This document shows positions 16,377-25,317 of a stretch of DNA of 64,000 nucleotides, piece by piece. How positions within the stretch are numbered: the stretch's first letter is position 1; every line of letters begins with the position of its first letter. Under the pieces are notes generated by a model. The model searched no databases. It saw only the letters and a list, made by a program, of their open reading frames with translations, and was not told the DNA's origin. Origin of the DNA: Phycisphaerales bacterium (GTDB taxonomy: Bacteria; Planctomycetota; Phycisphaerae; UBA1845; Fen-1342); the NCBI GenBank assembly GCA_016716475.1, contig JADJWG010000001.1, positions 1,736,001 to 1,800,000 of the forward strand, in the 5' to 3' direction. Position numbers and translations under genes: made by a program.

Positions 16377-17672
16377 TCAGCGGCGTTGCCGATCGCGAAT
16401 CAGCTCCTCGCCCAGTTGCCGTTTGCGCTGCTCGTCGCTGGGAATCAAAATCTCGATCGCCGTGCCCTGCGGGATATAGAAAATCTCGACCCGCCGGTTT
16501 TCGAGCACGGCCTCGCGCGTCCGGTTCCACACATCCAGCAGGGCCACGCTCGGGTTCTGGGCCACCAATTCGCTGAGCCGTTGGACACGTTCGAGCTCGC
16601 TGCGCGCCACCTGCACCAGCGCATTCGCCTGCTGCTCGGCGTCGTTCAAGAGCTGCGCAACCTGCCCGGATCGCCGGGTCTGGGCCTGCCGCAGGGCCGC
16701 GTAAATCTGTTGGCGGGCCGCCTCCTGGACGGCGGGCTCGGCCCGCTGGGCCTGCGTGTCCCCATAAGTTTTGATCAGCGCGATCAACTCTTCGGCCTGA
16801 TCCCCGGCTGCCGTCCGGAGCGTGGCGTTGGCCTGTTCGCGGGCCTGTTGCTTGATCTGTTCCGCTTCCTGTTCCGCCCGGGTCACGTTCAGGAAGGCTT
16901 CCCGCACCGCGGAGGGCTCTGTGGTACGCGCCACGACCTTGACCACGCGAATCCCGGTCTCGAGTTCATCGAGCTGCGCTTGCAGGCGCCGCCGCACACC
17001 GTCCGCCACCGCCTCGACGGCGCGGCGCGTCACCTCTTCCACGGTCCGCCCCGCGACCTCGCGCATTACCGCGCTGTCGGTCAGCCGCAGCAGCAGGGGC
17101 AGCGGGGGATCGGTGGCTTCGGGCACCCGGCTCGCCACGTTCGTCACGAACAGTTCCGGGTTCGCAACTTCGTACTCCACCGTCCAGACGCCGTGGGAGA
17201 GGTTCCGATCCCCGGTGAACAGCGCCCCGTCGCGCGCCGGGTCGAGCTGCATCGCCATGCGATTGCGTCCCAACTCTTCCAGCGTCTTGCTTTCGATCTC
17301 CTCGGGCTTCTCCAGCGCGAACAGGAACGTCAACACATGGTAGCGCTGGGTGCGGACATCGATGCGCAGCTTCTCGTCGAACGGTGGTGGCAGCGTTGCG
17401 TGCCAACCCGGCGGAAACACGGTTGTCTCGCGCCCCTCGATCTGGGTGACGCGCAGCTTACCGAAACGCGTCACCAGCCCGCGCTGGCCTTGCTCGACCT
17501 GGAAAAGGCCGCTTAGACCATAGACCGCGACCAGTACGAGCATCAGCCCTTGCAGGACACGAAAACTCGCCCGCAGCGCACCCGCCAGCGAGGCCTGCCC
17601 GGGATCGACCTTGTCCGCGGGGGCCTCGGAGGACCCCGCCGCACTCGGCCTCTGGTTGGGATCGGTGCTCAT
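16377..17672 (-). CDS. SPFH/band 7 domain membrane protein (third of trio)
   Basis: 431 residues. A proline/alanine-rich cytoplasmic start is followed by one membrane helix (about 38-58), then an SPFH domain beginning VEQGQRGLVTRFGKL and running to about residue 265. A coiled-coil region rich in Gln, Ala and Glu (AEQEAEQIKQQAREQANATL and similar) continues to about 400. This is the HflK/HflC/stomatin architecture, whose members form large rings in membrane microdomains and regulate FtsH. No FtsH is in the window. The start is four bases after the stop of the preceding SPFH gene, so they are co-transcribed. Confidence 0.82.
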   Translation of the reverse strand: MSTDPNQRPSAAGSSEAPADKVDPGQASLAGALRASFRVLQGLMLVLVAVYGLSGLFQVEQGQRGLVTRFGKLRVTQIEGRETTVFPPGWHATLPPPFDEKLRIDVRTQRYHVLTFLFALEKPEEIESKTLEELGRNRMAMQLDPARDGALFTGDRNLSHGVWTVEYEVANPELFVTNVASRVPEATDPPLPLLLRLTDSAVMREVAGRTVEEVTRRAVEAVADGVRRRLQAQLDELETGIRVVKVVARTTEPSAVREAFLNVTRAEQEAEQIKQQAREQANATLRTAAGDQAEELIALIKTYGDTQAQRAEPAVQEAARQQIYAALRQAQTRRSGQVAQLLNDAEQQANALVQVARSELERVQRLSELVAQNPSVALLDVWNRTREAVLENRRVEIFYIPQGTAIEILIPSDEQRKRQLGEELIRDRQRR

Positions 17673-17675
17673 ACC

Positions 17676-18740
17676 TTACTCTCCCGCGGCCCGCGCGCCG
17701 CGCTGCACGTCATCCTCGTTCGAGACGCCCCCGCTCTGCAGCACGGCATCTTCCGCGGCGGGACGCAGCGCCGGCGCACCGCCCAGATTCGGCAGCGTGG
17801 AAATGGGGAGCCGGATGCGGGCTTGTCCATCGGCGTCCCGGACGATCGGCGGGTTCACGAAGGGGGCGAAGAGCGGAGACTGCTGGTCGATGACCACCGT
17901 CCCACCCGGTGCGAAGATTGCCCGCAGACCCTCGAGCCAACGCAGGTACACCAGCAGCGGCTGATCTTCCGGCGCGACCTGCTGGTAAATCATGGTGGCG
18001 GCCTGGGTCCCCGCGGCCCGGATCTCCTCCGCCATCGCTTCGGCAAACGCCCGGATCGAGCGTGCGTCCGCCTCGGCCTGTTGCCGGATGGTGGCCGCCC
18101 GCGAAGTGCCTTCCGTCAGGGCCGCGCTCGCGAGGCGATTCCGCTCCGCGATCATGCTCTGGAACACCTGCTGTGTCGTTTCCGCCGGCAGCGCTATGCG
18201 CCGGAATCCGACTTGCCGTACCTGGATGCCGTAATCCGTGAGCAAACCGGGCCGAACCGTGTCCGCGATCTCCTGCAGCATGCGGTTGTAGCTTGCATCC
18301 TTCGTCTCGGCGTCCCGATTCACGAAATCGGCCAGCGTGCTCTGCCCCACCACCGCGTTCTTCGCACCCTGCAGACGCGAACGCATCTGCTGTTCCGCGG
18401 CGCCTTCCGAGCGGACCTTTACATAGAACTTGAGCGGGTCCTCGATCGTCCAGATGGCGTACGCGCCGATGATCACGTTCTTGCCGTCGCTCGTCTTGAA
18501 CTCCGTCTCGAACGTATCCAGGGTGCGCAGCCGCGTATCGTATTTCTGCACGGTTTCGATCGGCGGAATCCACTTGAACTTCAGCCCGGGCTCACGCACC
18601 ACGCTGGTCTCGTCCGCCCGGCCCAGCAGGACCCGGATCGCCACTTCGTTGAAGCCCACCTGGAAGGTGGTGCCGGCTGCCACCAGGATCACGACGAACA
18701 GCAGGCCCGTCAGCAGCGTGGGCATTGAGATTTTCGACAT
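17676..18740 (-). CDS. SPFH/band 7 domain membrane protein (HflC-like)
   Basis: 354 residues. There is one N-terminal membrane helix (about 7-25), then an SPFH domain starting FQVGFNEVAIRVLLGR and containing the characteristic YDTRLRTLDTFETEFKTSDG. The helical segment AEADARSIRAFAEAMAEEIR follows, as in HflC. GAGGAGCACGT before the ATG at 18740 defines the start; the open frame to 18857 overlaps the previous gene and is not used. By position and length it is the HflC partner of the larger upstream protein. Confidence 0.85.
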   Translation of the reverse strand: MSKISMPTLLTGLLFVVILVAAGTTFQVGFNEVAIRVLLGRADETSVVREPGLKFKWIPPIETVQKYDTRLRTLDTFETEFKTSDGKNVIIGAYAIWTIEDPLKFYVKVRSEGAAEQQMRSRLQGAKNAVVGQSTLADFVNRDAETKDASYNRMLQEIADTVRPGLLTDYGIQVRQVGFRRIALPAETTQQVFQSMIAERNRLASAALTEGTSRAATIRQQAEADARSIRAFAEAMAEEIRAAGTQAATMIYQQVAPEDQPLLVYLRWLEGLRAIFAPGGTVVIDQQSPLFAPFVNPPIVRDADGQARIRLPISTLPNLGGAPALRPAAEDAVLQSGGVSNEDDVQRGARAAGE

Positions 18741-18804
18741 ACGTGCTCCTCGCACCAGCGCCTGCACCATCGCCCGCGAGGGCGACCTCAACAGGCCGCG
18801 TTCG

Positions 18805-21258
18805 TTACTGTTCCCGCCGTTCCGTGGCCACGTCCTCCGGTCGGACGCGCATGTCATCGTTCGTCACCAGCCGGACACGCACTTCGCGGCCCGTCGGGTC
18901 GAATGCCAGGAAGAATTTTCGCGCCGGTGTCAGCTCCTCGACCAGCGCAGTCACCAGGTTCCGCGCGTGGTACAGATCTGGAATCGTCCGGAACGCTTCG
19001 CCCTCCAACCGCGCCCGGTTCCACAGCGACCAGGCCCGCGTCTCCGTCAACCAGCGCTCCGCGAAGGCCGCCGACAGCAGCGCTGCCGCTTCGCCTTCCG
19101 TCCGTCCCAGCGCGAAGCCCTCGGCCAGACGCTCCGACCAGAACTTGCTCGCCGCCGCCGCCTCGGCCGTTTCGATCAAGGCATAGCCCCAGTCCGTGCC
19201 GAACTCGGCCGTTGCCTCGTCCCGTATTGCGGCCGCCGCTGTCTCGGCCGCGGCGCGCCGTTCGAGCAGTTGGGCCTCGGCCTGCCGGAGCGCGTCGCCC
19301 CGCAGCGCCACCGAGGCCTGGGTTTCATCCAGACCCAGCTCGTAGTACAGCTCCGCCTGCCGCAGTTCCTCCGCGCGCTGCAACACCAGCGCGTGCCCCT
19401 CAGCCACCGCGCGGTAATACGGCGCAAGCAGCTCGAGCCGCGCCTGGTACGCCGCGAGCCGCGTCGCATCGACTTCGGCCAGCCGCCGCGCCCGCGACGA
19501 CAACAGATTCGTCGCATCCGTCTGCTGCTTGATTCGCATCGCGAGCGCCCGGGCACCACGCCCGCTGCCCGCCGCCGCCGCCAGCCGCTCATCCGCCTCG
19601 ACCAGCGCCCTGCGGATCTCCGCCACGCGCTCTTGATCGGCCTGCACGACTTTGCGATAGGCCTCCGCCACCGTTCGTTCGGGATGGATGTTCGTGATGC
19701 CCACGAACACGACCTCCAGTCCGGCGTCCGCGACGCGTTCCGCGATGCGCTGCCGCAGCATCCGGCCGATTTCGTTGATGCGCGCTTCGAGCAGCTCCTC
19801 GGCGGTGCGTGAAGACATGTAGCGACTGACTTCCTGCCACGCCGCGTTGACAAGGTGCTGGCGCGGATCGCGCATCGTCCGCGTGTAGATGTGCAGCCGG
19901 TCCGGCCGGATGGTGTACTGCACAGCGACGTCCATCCGCAGCAAGTGCACCGGGACACGCTGGGATTCCGACTCGATTTCGCCGAACACGGTTCGCTCAG
20001 CCGTCACCGGCCCCGCATCCGCAGGCGGTACGATCAGGAAATCAAAGTGATCGAGCCGCATGTGCTGCGTGTCGGTCCACTGCAGCACCTTGACCGAGGC
20101 GTCGTAGTCGGGCGATGGATCAAAATCCTTGAATCCGACATGCACCTCGTGCAGCCGCCCGGTTTCGTATGGCTTCGCGACGTCGATCGGCCAGGGCAGC
20201 TTGAGACGCAGGCCGGGGCCGTACGGCGCCTCGGCGTTCAACTGGGTGCCGAAGCGTTCGATGATCACATGCTCGAACGGCCGCACGATCACGATGCAGG
20301 TGATCAGCCAGAGCGTTACCCCCCCGATCAGGATTAACGGCACCAGCGTACGCTGCAGCAACTGGTAGAACCAGGTCTGTGAGACATGAAAGCCGAACTG
20401 GTAATCGAAGGCATCCGCTATGGACGAGGCGATGCCGCCCGGTTCCGCGAACAGTCCCAGCAGCCGGCTGTCGAATGCCGCGCGGGGCTCCTGGCGCGCT
20501 GACACCGGCCGGTAGAAATCCGCCACGAAGTTGAACAGCGTTTCCAGCCCGAGCAGCACCATGGCAATCGGCGCCGCGTAGGCCAGAATCTGCTCCCAAA
20601 TTCGCATTTTGCCGTATTCGAGCAGCCCTAATGCCGCCACCAGGGTCATGATCGCGACCGCACTCGCCAGCAGGTACGAGCCGCAGCCGCGCAGCAGTTG
20701 CCATTCGTTCACCCGCGCCATGCCGGAGGCATACCGCGACAACAGGAAGGTCCCCAGCATCAGCACCGACAGGATCGCCAGACTCAGACCGGCCAACCGG
20801 ATCTCGGGCCAGTCCGTGCCGCCGATCCGCATCCCGGCGCGGCTCTGGAAGTACCAGAGCAGTCCACCCATCGCGAGCAGGTAAAGCGCCTGCACCAGCG
20901 CGACCGCCGGCACGAGCCACTTCTGCATCCAATTCAGCCGCATCGCGGCCACGCGGTAACCGAGTCCGGTCGGATCCTGCTCGTCCGCGAAAATCGAGTC
21001 GCCCGCCCCGACGGACTGCTTCTCACGCCGCAGCGCTTCCAGATCCGCCGCTTCGAGTGCGGCCTGCTCCCGCTGTCGGAAGACCAGATGGGCCACGAAC
21101 CACAGCGGCAAGCCCCCGACCACGAACCAGGCGACGTTCGCCATCCCGCGTGAGGAAGTGTACAGCGCCAGCACCAGCAGGGCTGCCGCGGCCACTATCT
21201 GGACCACGAGACCGCTGACGGCCGTCCAGCGCGCCCGGGTGAACGGGGTATCGGTCAC
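18805..21258 (-). CDS. Large SPFH protein with N-terminal multi-pass membrane region (HflK-like)
   Basis: 817 residues, about twice the length of HflK. The first 300 or so contain at least five hydrophobic segments (about 14-34, 40-56, 114-134, 157-174, 192-212, 224-242). A further anchor at about 308-326 leads into the SPFH domain, which begins VRPFEHVIIERFGTQLN. The end is a long Ala/Glu/Arg coiled coil. The polytopic N-terminus is not part of ordinary HflK. It is the first gene of a run of six on this strand and is divergent from an ABC-2 permease gene 160 bases away. Confidence 0.82.
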   Translation of the reverse strand: MTDTPFTRARWTAVSGLVVQIVAAAALLVLALYTSSRGMANVAWFVVGGLPLWFVAHLVFRQREQAALEAADLEALRREKQSVGAGDSIFADEQDPTGLGYRVAAMRLNWMQKWLVPAVALVQALYLLAMGGLLWYFQSRAGMRIGGTDWPEIRLAGLSLAILSVLMLGTFLLSRYASGMARVNEWQLLRGCGSYLLASAVAIMTLVAALGLLEYGKMRIWEQILAYAAPIAMVLLGLETLFNFVADFYRPVSARQEPRAAFDSRLLGLFAEPGGIASSIADAFDYQFGFHVSQTWFYQLLQRTLVPLILIGGVTLWLITCIVIVRPFEHVIIERFGTQLNAEAPYGPGLRLKLPWPIDVAKPYETGRLHEVHVGFKDFDPSPDYDASVKVLQWTDTQHMRLDHFDFLIVPPADAGPVTAERTVFGEIESESQRVPVHLLRMDVAVQYTIRPDRLHIYTRTMRDPRQHLVNAAWQEVSRYMSSRTAEELLEARINEIGRMLRQRIAERVADAGLEVVFVGITNIHPERTVAEAYRKVVQADQERVAEIRRALVEADERLAAAAGSGRGARALAMRIKQQTDATNLLSSRARRLAEVDATRLAAYQARLELLAPYYRAVAEGHALVLQRAEELRQAELYYELGLDETQASVALRGDALRQAEAQLLERRAAAETAAAAIRDEATAEFGTDWGYALIETAEAAAASKFWSERLAEGFALGRTEGEAAALLSAAFAERWLTETRAWSLWNRARLEGEAFRTIPDLYHARNLVTALVEELTPARKFFLAFDPTGREVRVRLVTNDDMRVRPEDVATERREQ

Positions 21259-21314
21259 GGCTCACCTCACTCCGGCCCGGGCATCGCGCGGACGAACCCC
21301 CGCGCGCTTCCGGG

Positions 21315-21320
21315 CGTATA
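21315..21320 (+). promoter_or_regulatory. -10 element upstream of the divergent ABC-2 permease
   Basis: A perfect TATAAT at 21315-21320 in the 160-base divergent region. No good -35 is present at 17 bases (ACGAAC). Predicted transcription start is about 21327. Confidence 0.45.
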
Positions 21321-21417
21321 ATCGCTTGTTTGCGGCTCCGATGACCGCCATAATCCCGCGCCGGTGAGCAACGGGCTCACGCCGGTCCGTCGCCAACTCC
21401 CGGATATGCAGCCCAGC

Positions 21418-22401
21418 ATGTATTCCAAGCTCTTCGCCATCACGCGCAACACCTTCACCGAAACCATCCGCCAGCCACTTTTCAACGTGCTGCTGTGGGT
21501 GTGTGTTGGGCTGCTCATCCTCAATCCCAGCATTGCAGGCTTCTCGCTCGGCAACGCCGAGGGCGACATCAAGATTGTCATGGACGTCGGTTTGGCCACA
21601 CTGCTGCTCTACGGCCTGTTCTCCGCCGTGTTCAGCGCTACCGGCGTCATTACCCGCGAGATCGAAAGTCAGACCGTTCTGACAGTCGTATCGAAACCCG
21701 TCAGCCGGCCGCTCTTTCTCCTCGGCAAGTACCTCGGCGTCTGCGGCGCGGTGCTGGTGGGCTACTACTTTCTGGTGCTCGTGTTCCTGCTGACCATCCG
21801 TCACGGCGTGCTCTCGGCGGCCTGGAACGAACCCGATCAACCCGTGCTGGTGTTTGGACTCGTGGGTCTGCTCATCGCGCTCGCCACGGCCGGCTGGGGC
21901 AACTACGTCCATGGCACTCACTTCCCCAGCACGCTGCTGCGCTGGGTCGTACCCCTCACCACGGTGGCACTGCTGCTGGTTCTGATCATCTCGCCCAAGT
22001 GGCAACTTCAGGCCCTCGGCACGGACTTCGGCGACCGCCAGATCCTTTACGCCGTACTGATGACCTTCTGCGGTGTGCTCATCCTGACCGCGTTCGCCGT
22101 GACACTCGCCACGCGCTTCACCCAGGTTGTCACCCTGCTGCTGTGCTGTGTCGTGTACGTCACCGGACTGCTGTCGGACCATTTCTTCGGCCGCCCGGCC
22201 ACCGCCGGCACGGCCTGGTGGTACGAAGTGGTCTACGCCATCGTGCCCAATTTCCAGTTCTTCTGGACGGGCGATGCCCTCACGCAAGAGCAGATCATCC
22301 CGGCTGCGCAGGTTGCCCAGGTTGCGCTGTACGCGTGCGGCTACTCCCTCGGAATTCTGGCGGTGGGCGTGGCGTTCTTCCAGACCCGCGAAGTTGGGTA
22401 G
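21418..22401 (+). CDS. ABC-2 type transporter permease
   Basis: 327 residues and almost entirely membrane: at least six segments, for example FNVLLWVCVGLLILNPSIAG, then TLLLYGLFSAVFSATGVI, and later YFLVLVFLLTIR and VALLLVLIISP. The ESQTVLTVVSKPVSRPLFLLGK stretch minus its last two residues matches the equivalent loop of the permease at 13644 (MVVTKPVSRLRILLGKWLG), so the two are related. The chosen ATG gives the family-typical start MYSKLFAITRNTFTETI. ATG 21406 and GTG 21364 are in frame and possible; no ribosome site decides. No second ATPase is nearby, so it may share the one at 15053. Confidence 0.8.
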   Translation: MYSKLFAITRNTFTETIRQPLFNVLLWVCVGLLILNPSIAGFSLGNAEGDIKIVMDVGLATLLLYGLFSAVFSATGVITREIESQTVLTVVSKPVSRPLFLLGKYLGVCGAVLVGYYFLVLVFLLTIRHGVLSAAWNEPDQPVLVFGLVGLLIALATAGWGNYVHGTHFPSTLLRWVVPLTTVALLLVLIISPKWQLQALGTDFGDRQILYAVLMTFCGVLILTAFAVTLATRFTQVVTLLLCCVVYVTGLLSDHFFGRPATAGTAWWYEVVYAIVPNFQFFWTGDALTQEQIIPAAQVAQVALYACGYSLGILAVGVAFFQTREVG

Positions 22402-22527
22402 CGGCAAGCCCACACGGTGACGCCAGTACCGCGGGCCCGGTCGGGCACCGGCGCTCGCTCGGTGGGGCGCTCGCGCTGCTCCGTGCAATCCATCCATCAG
22501 GTTCGCATCACTCGCATCGACATCGCG

Positions 22528-24516
22528 CTACCCGGCCACCGGCTGCAATGCCACGTGGCCCTGACCGGCTCCCGGCTCATCCGCCTCGACCGCTTTCCCC
22601 GGACCTTCCCATTCCAGGTGCTCGCCGTAGCGCACCATCCGGGCGCTGTTGAAGATGACGATCGCCGACGCCACCGTGTGCAGCAGCGCCGCCAGCATGG
22701 GCGACAAATCTCCGAAAACGATGATGATCTCCATCACGATGATGAACGAAATCCCAAAGATCAGGTTCTGCCAGATCACGTTCGTCATCGCCCGCGACAG
22801 ACCGATCAAGAACGGCAGCTTTCGCAGGTCGCTGCTCATCAGGGCCACGCTGGCGGAATTTAACGCCACGTCGCTGCCGGCAGCACCCATGGCAATCCCC
22901 AGGTGACCTGCCGCCAGCGCCGGGGCATCGTTCACCCCGTCGCCCACCACCGCCACCCGGTGCCCGCGCTTCTTGAGTGCATCCACGATCGCAAGCTTGT
23001 CTTGCGGCAGGACCTCCGCCTGCACGTCCGAGCAGCCCATTTCCGCCGCCACGCGCCGCGCCACCGACCAGCGGTCCCCCGTGACCATGATCAGATCCCG
23101 TATCCCCAGTTCGCGCAGGTCTTCGAGGGCCTGCTGGGCCTCCGGCCGCGTGCGATCCTCGAGCCCGATCCAGCCGATGCAACGCCCGTCACGAACGACG
23201 TAAAGGGTGCTCAGCCCCTCGGGTTCAACGAACTCCGGCCCGCTCAGCAGTGAGAGGTCCGCCCCCATCTGTTCCACCCAGATGCGCCGACCGATGCGGA
23301 TCTGCTCACCGCCCAAGTGGGCCTGCACACCCTTGGCGGAGACCTCTTCGAAACCCGTCGTCGCAGAGAGCGGCACGCGGGCCCGCCGCGCCGTAGCCAC
23401 CACGGCACGGGCCACCGGATGCCGGCTGTTTTGCTCAACCGAGGCCGCGATCTGCAGCAATTCCGCGGCGTCAATCCCCGGCGCTGGTACCAGTCGCGAA
23501 ACCGACAACTGCCCCGTGGTCAGTGTTCCGGTCTTATCCAGCACGACCGCCGTGATACGGCGCGCGACTTCCAGGTTCGTGACATCCTTGATGTAAACCC
23601 CCAACCGCGCTGCCGCCGAGAGCGAAGCCACGATTGCCGCCGGCGTGGCCACGATCAGTTCGCACGGGCACGCGATGACCAGCATGGCGATCGCCTTGGC
23701 CGTGTTGTACTCGGAGAGGAACCAGACCAGCGCGGTGATCATCAGCACGATCGGGGTGTACCACCCGGCGTACTGGTCGATCATCCGCATGATGGGCAGC
23801 TTGGTGTGTTCCGCTTCGAGAATGAGATCCTGCACCCGCCCCAGCGTGGTGTCGGCACCCACCTTCGTCACCCGGATCTTCAGTGCACCGGTGACGTTCG
23901 TGGTGCCGCCGTAGACCTCGTCGCCCCCAGACTTCTCCGCGGGCAGCGACTCACCGGTGATATTGGCCTCATTGATGGTCGAGTTGCCATCTACGATCGT
24001 GCCGTCGGCCGGAACGTTGTCGCCCGGCAGTACCAATACCAAGTCGTCGGCCCGCAGGTTGTGGGCCTCGACTTCCACTTCTCTCCCCTGCTCATCCAGC
24101 CGTCGCGCTTTGGTCGGCGTCAGCCGCATCAGCCCTTCGATGGCCGTCCGAGCTCCCAGCGCCGTCCGCGTCTCGATCAGGATGCTGAGCAACAGGAAGA
24201 AGGCCACCACGCCCGCGGTCTGGTACATTCCGCCCGCAACGGCGGCTAGTATCGCCAGGGCGACGATCTCGTCCATGTGCAGGTTGCCGCTGATCAGCGA
24301 CTTGATGGAGTGCCACCACAATGGTACCGCCAGAAACAGCGTTCCGAGCAAGGCAAGCGACTGGCTGTAAAACCCTTTACCACGCTCATCCGTCGGGTCC
24401 AGCAACCAGCCCGCCACGAAGGACGCCAGCACCAGCATGCCGCCGAGCAGCGTCGCGATGAGTTTGGTCGTAGCCCGCCCGGTATCCGATTGCGTCGAGA
24501 GATGCTGGTGTCCCAT
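22528..24516 (-). CDS. P1B-type heavy-metal translocating ATPase
   Basis: 662 residues. It lacks an N-terminal HMA domain, having only a His-containing start (MGHQHLS). It has membrane segments at about 20-40, 50-67 and 85-118, the actuator motif ITGES, the metal-site helix IACPCELIVATPAA, the phosphorylation motif DKTGTLT and the hinge VVGDGVNDAPALA. The CPC motif fits copper, zinc or cadmium pumps. In the last membrane region the zinc-pump Lys and Asp are not present at the expected places; LLHTVASAIVIFNSARM has a His instead. The metal is therefore uncertain. The gene is convergent with the ABC-2 permease and is not linked to the efflux operon at 36880-44200. Confidence 0.88.
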   Translation of the reverse strand: MGHQHLSTQSDTGRATTKLIATLLGGMLVLASFVAGWLLDPTDERGKGFYSQSLALLGTLFLAVPLWWHSIKSLISGNLHMDEIVALAILAAVAGGMYQTAGVVAFFLLLSILIETRTALGARTAIEGLMRLTPTKARRLDEQGREVEVEAHNLRADDLVLVLPGDNVPADGTIVDGNSTINEANITGESLPAEKSGGDEVYGGTTNVTGALKIRVTKVGADTTLGRVQDLILEAEHTKLPIMRMIDQYAGWYTPIVLMITALVWFLSEYNTAKAIAMLVIACPCELIVATPAAIVASLSAAARLGVYIKDVTNLEVARRITAVVLDKTGTLTTGQLSVSRLVPAPGIDAAELLQIAASVEQNSRHPVARAVVATARRARVPLSATTGFEEVSAKGVQAHLGGEQIRIGRRIWVEQMGADLSLLSGPEFVEPEGLSTLYVVRDGRCIGWIGLEDRTRPEAQQALEDLRELGIRDLIMVTGDRWSVARRVAAEMGCSDVQAEVLPQDKLAIVDALKKRGHRVAVVGDGVNDAPALAAGHLGIAMGAAGSDVALNSASVALMSSDLRKLPFLIGLSRAMTNVIWQNLIFGISFIIVMEIIIVFGDLSPMLAALLHTVASAIVIFNSARMVRYGEHLEWEGPGKAVEADEPGAGQGHVALQPVAG

Positions 24517-24774
24517 GCCTCACCGCGTTGCCGGCGCTCCGCAAGCACGGAGACAGCCGATTTCCAGGTCAGCCGCGGAAACGTAAACCACTTGCAATGG
24601 TGTGGTTACGAGCGATCGCAGCAGGACGGAATTGCCGGAGTACGTGCCTGATACGGCTGGGTGCGGGGCCGAGTTCGCGCTGCGCTGGATTTTTCCGGCC
24701 CGCGCGTTGCCGACCGGCGCCCGCGCAGCACCACCCACGGGTGGTACACCGTGCGGCGCCGACCTTCGGTGAAC

Positions 24775-24987
24775 CTACTTCTTGACTTCTTCCGTTTCGG
24801 CCTTGGCCTTCTTCTTGGCGCCGGCCTTCGGCTTGCGATGGCCGACTTTCGGCAACCCAAGCGGGCTGTCGCCATTCTCATCCCAGACCTCAAGCGCCTT
24901 GAGACGCTCGACCCGCTCCGCGCGACTCAGCACGTTGCGGTGACGCTCCAGATTGCTTTTCAAACGTAGCGAACGATCCACTGACAT
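24775..24987 (-). CDS. Small basic protein of the Planctomycetes-Verrucomicrobia-Chlamydiae type
   Basis: 70 residues, very basic. It follows the pattern of the short basic protein family known from Chlamydiae, Verrucomicrobia and Planctomycetes: MSVDRSLRLKSN, then HRNVLSRAERVERLK, then a DSPLGLPKV segment, and here a Lys/Ala tail (KKKAKAETEEVKK). The family has been suggested to be ribosome-associated, but its role is not established. A GGGAGG site precedes the ATG at 24987, and a promoter with 17-base spacing lies just upstream. The open frame reaching 25857 is not coding. Useful as a lineage marker. Confidence 0.8.
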   Translation of the reverse strand: MSVDRSLRLKSNLERHRNVLSRAERVERLKALEVWDENGDSPLGLPKVGHRKPKAGAKKKAKAETEEVKK

Positions 24988-25317
24988 TACCGGGCCTCCC
25001 GGGGGGTTTACAGATTGGGTAGCATAGCCCCAGCCGTTGCCCAACGCAACGGCTTCGGCAACGCTCCCCGCAACCGCGCACGAGATTGCCTGGACAAAAC
25101 TTGTCTTGCTTGCGCAAACGCCGTCATTGTACGCTGGTGGCGCGGGCGTCCGACGGTCGCAGTTCATTCGGTCGCAACGGCCGAACCGCGGGCCCAGCCG
25201 CGTCTGCTCGACAGTTTCGCCCCGTTCCGTCCAACGGCGCTCGGGCCAGTCGCGCGCAAGCGACGGCGCCGCACATCTTCGGGCTCGGTTCGGGTTGACT
25301 GATTTGGAGGAGAACAG
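24988..25317. other. Divergent intergenic region
   Basis: It separates the small basic protein gene (minus) from the dockerin-like gene (plus). Apart from the minus-strand promoter at 25021-25049 and a GGAGGAGAAC ribosome site at about 25306 for the plus-strand gene, I see no structured element. Confidence 0.4.
25021..25049 (-). promoter_or_regulatory. Promoter of the small basic protein gene
   Basis: On the minus strand TTGCGT (25044-25049), a 17-base spacer and TATGCT (25021-25026). This gives a leader of roughly 25-30 nt before the ATG at 24987, with the ribosome site inside it. Confidence 0.5.
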
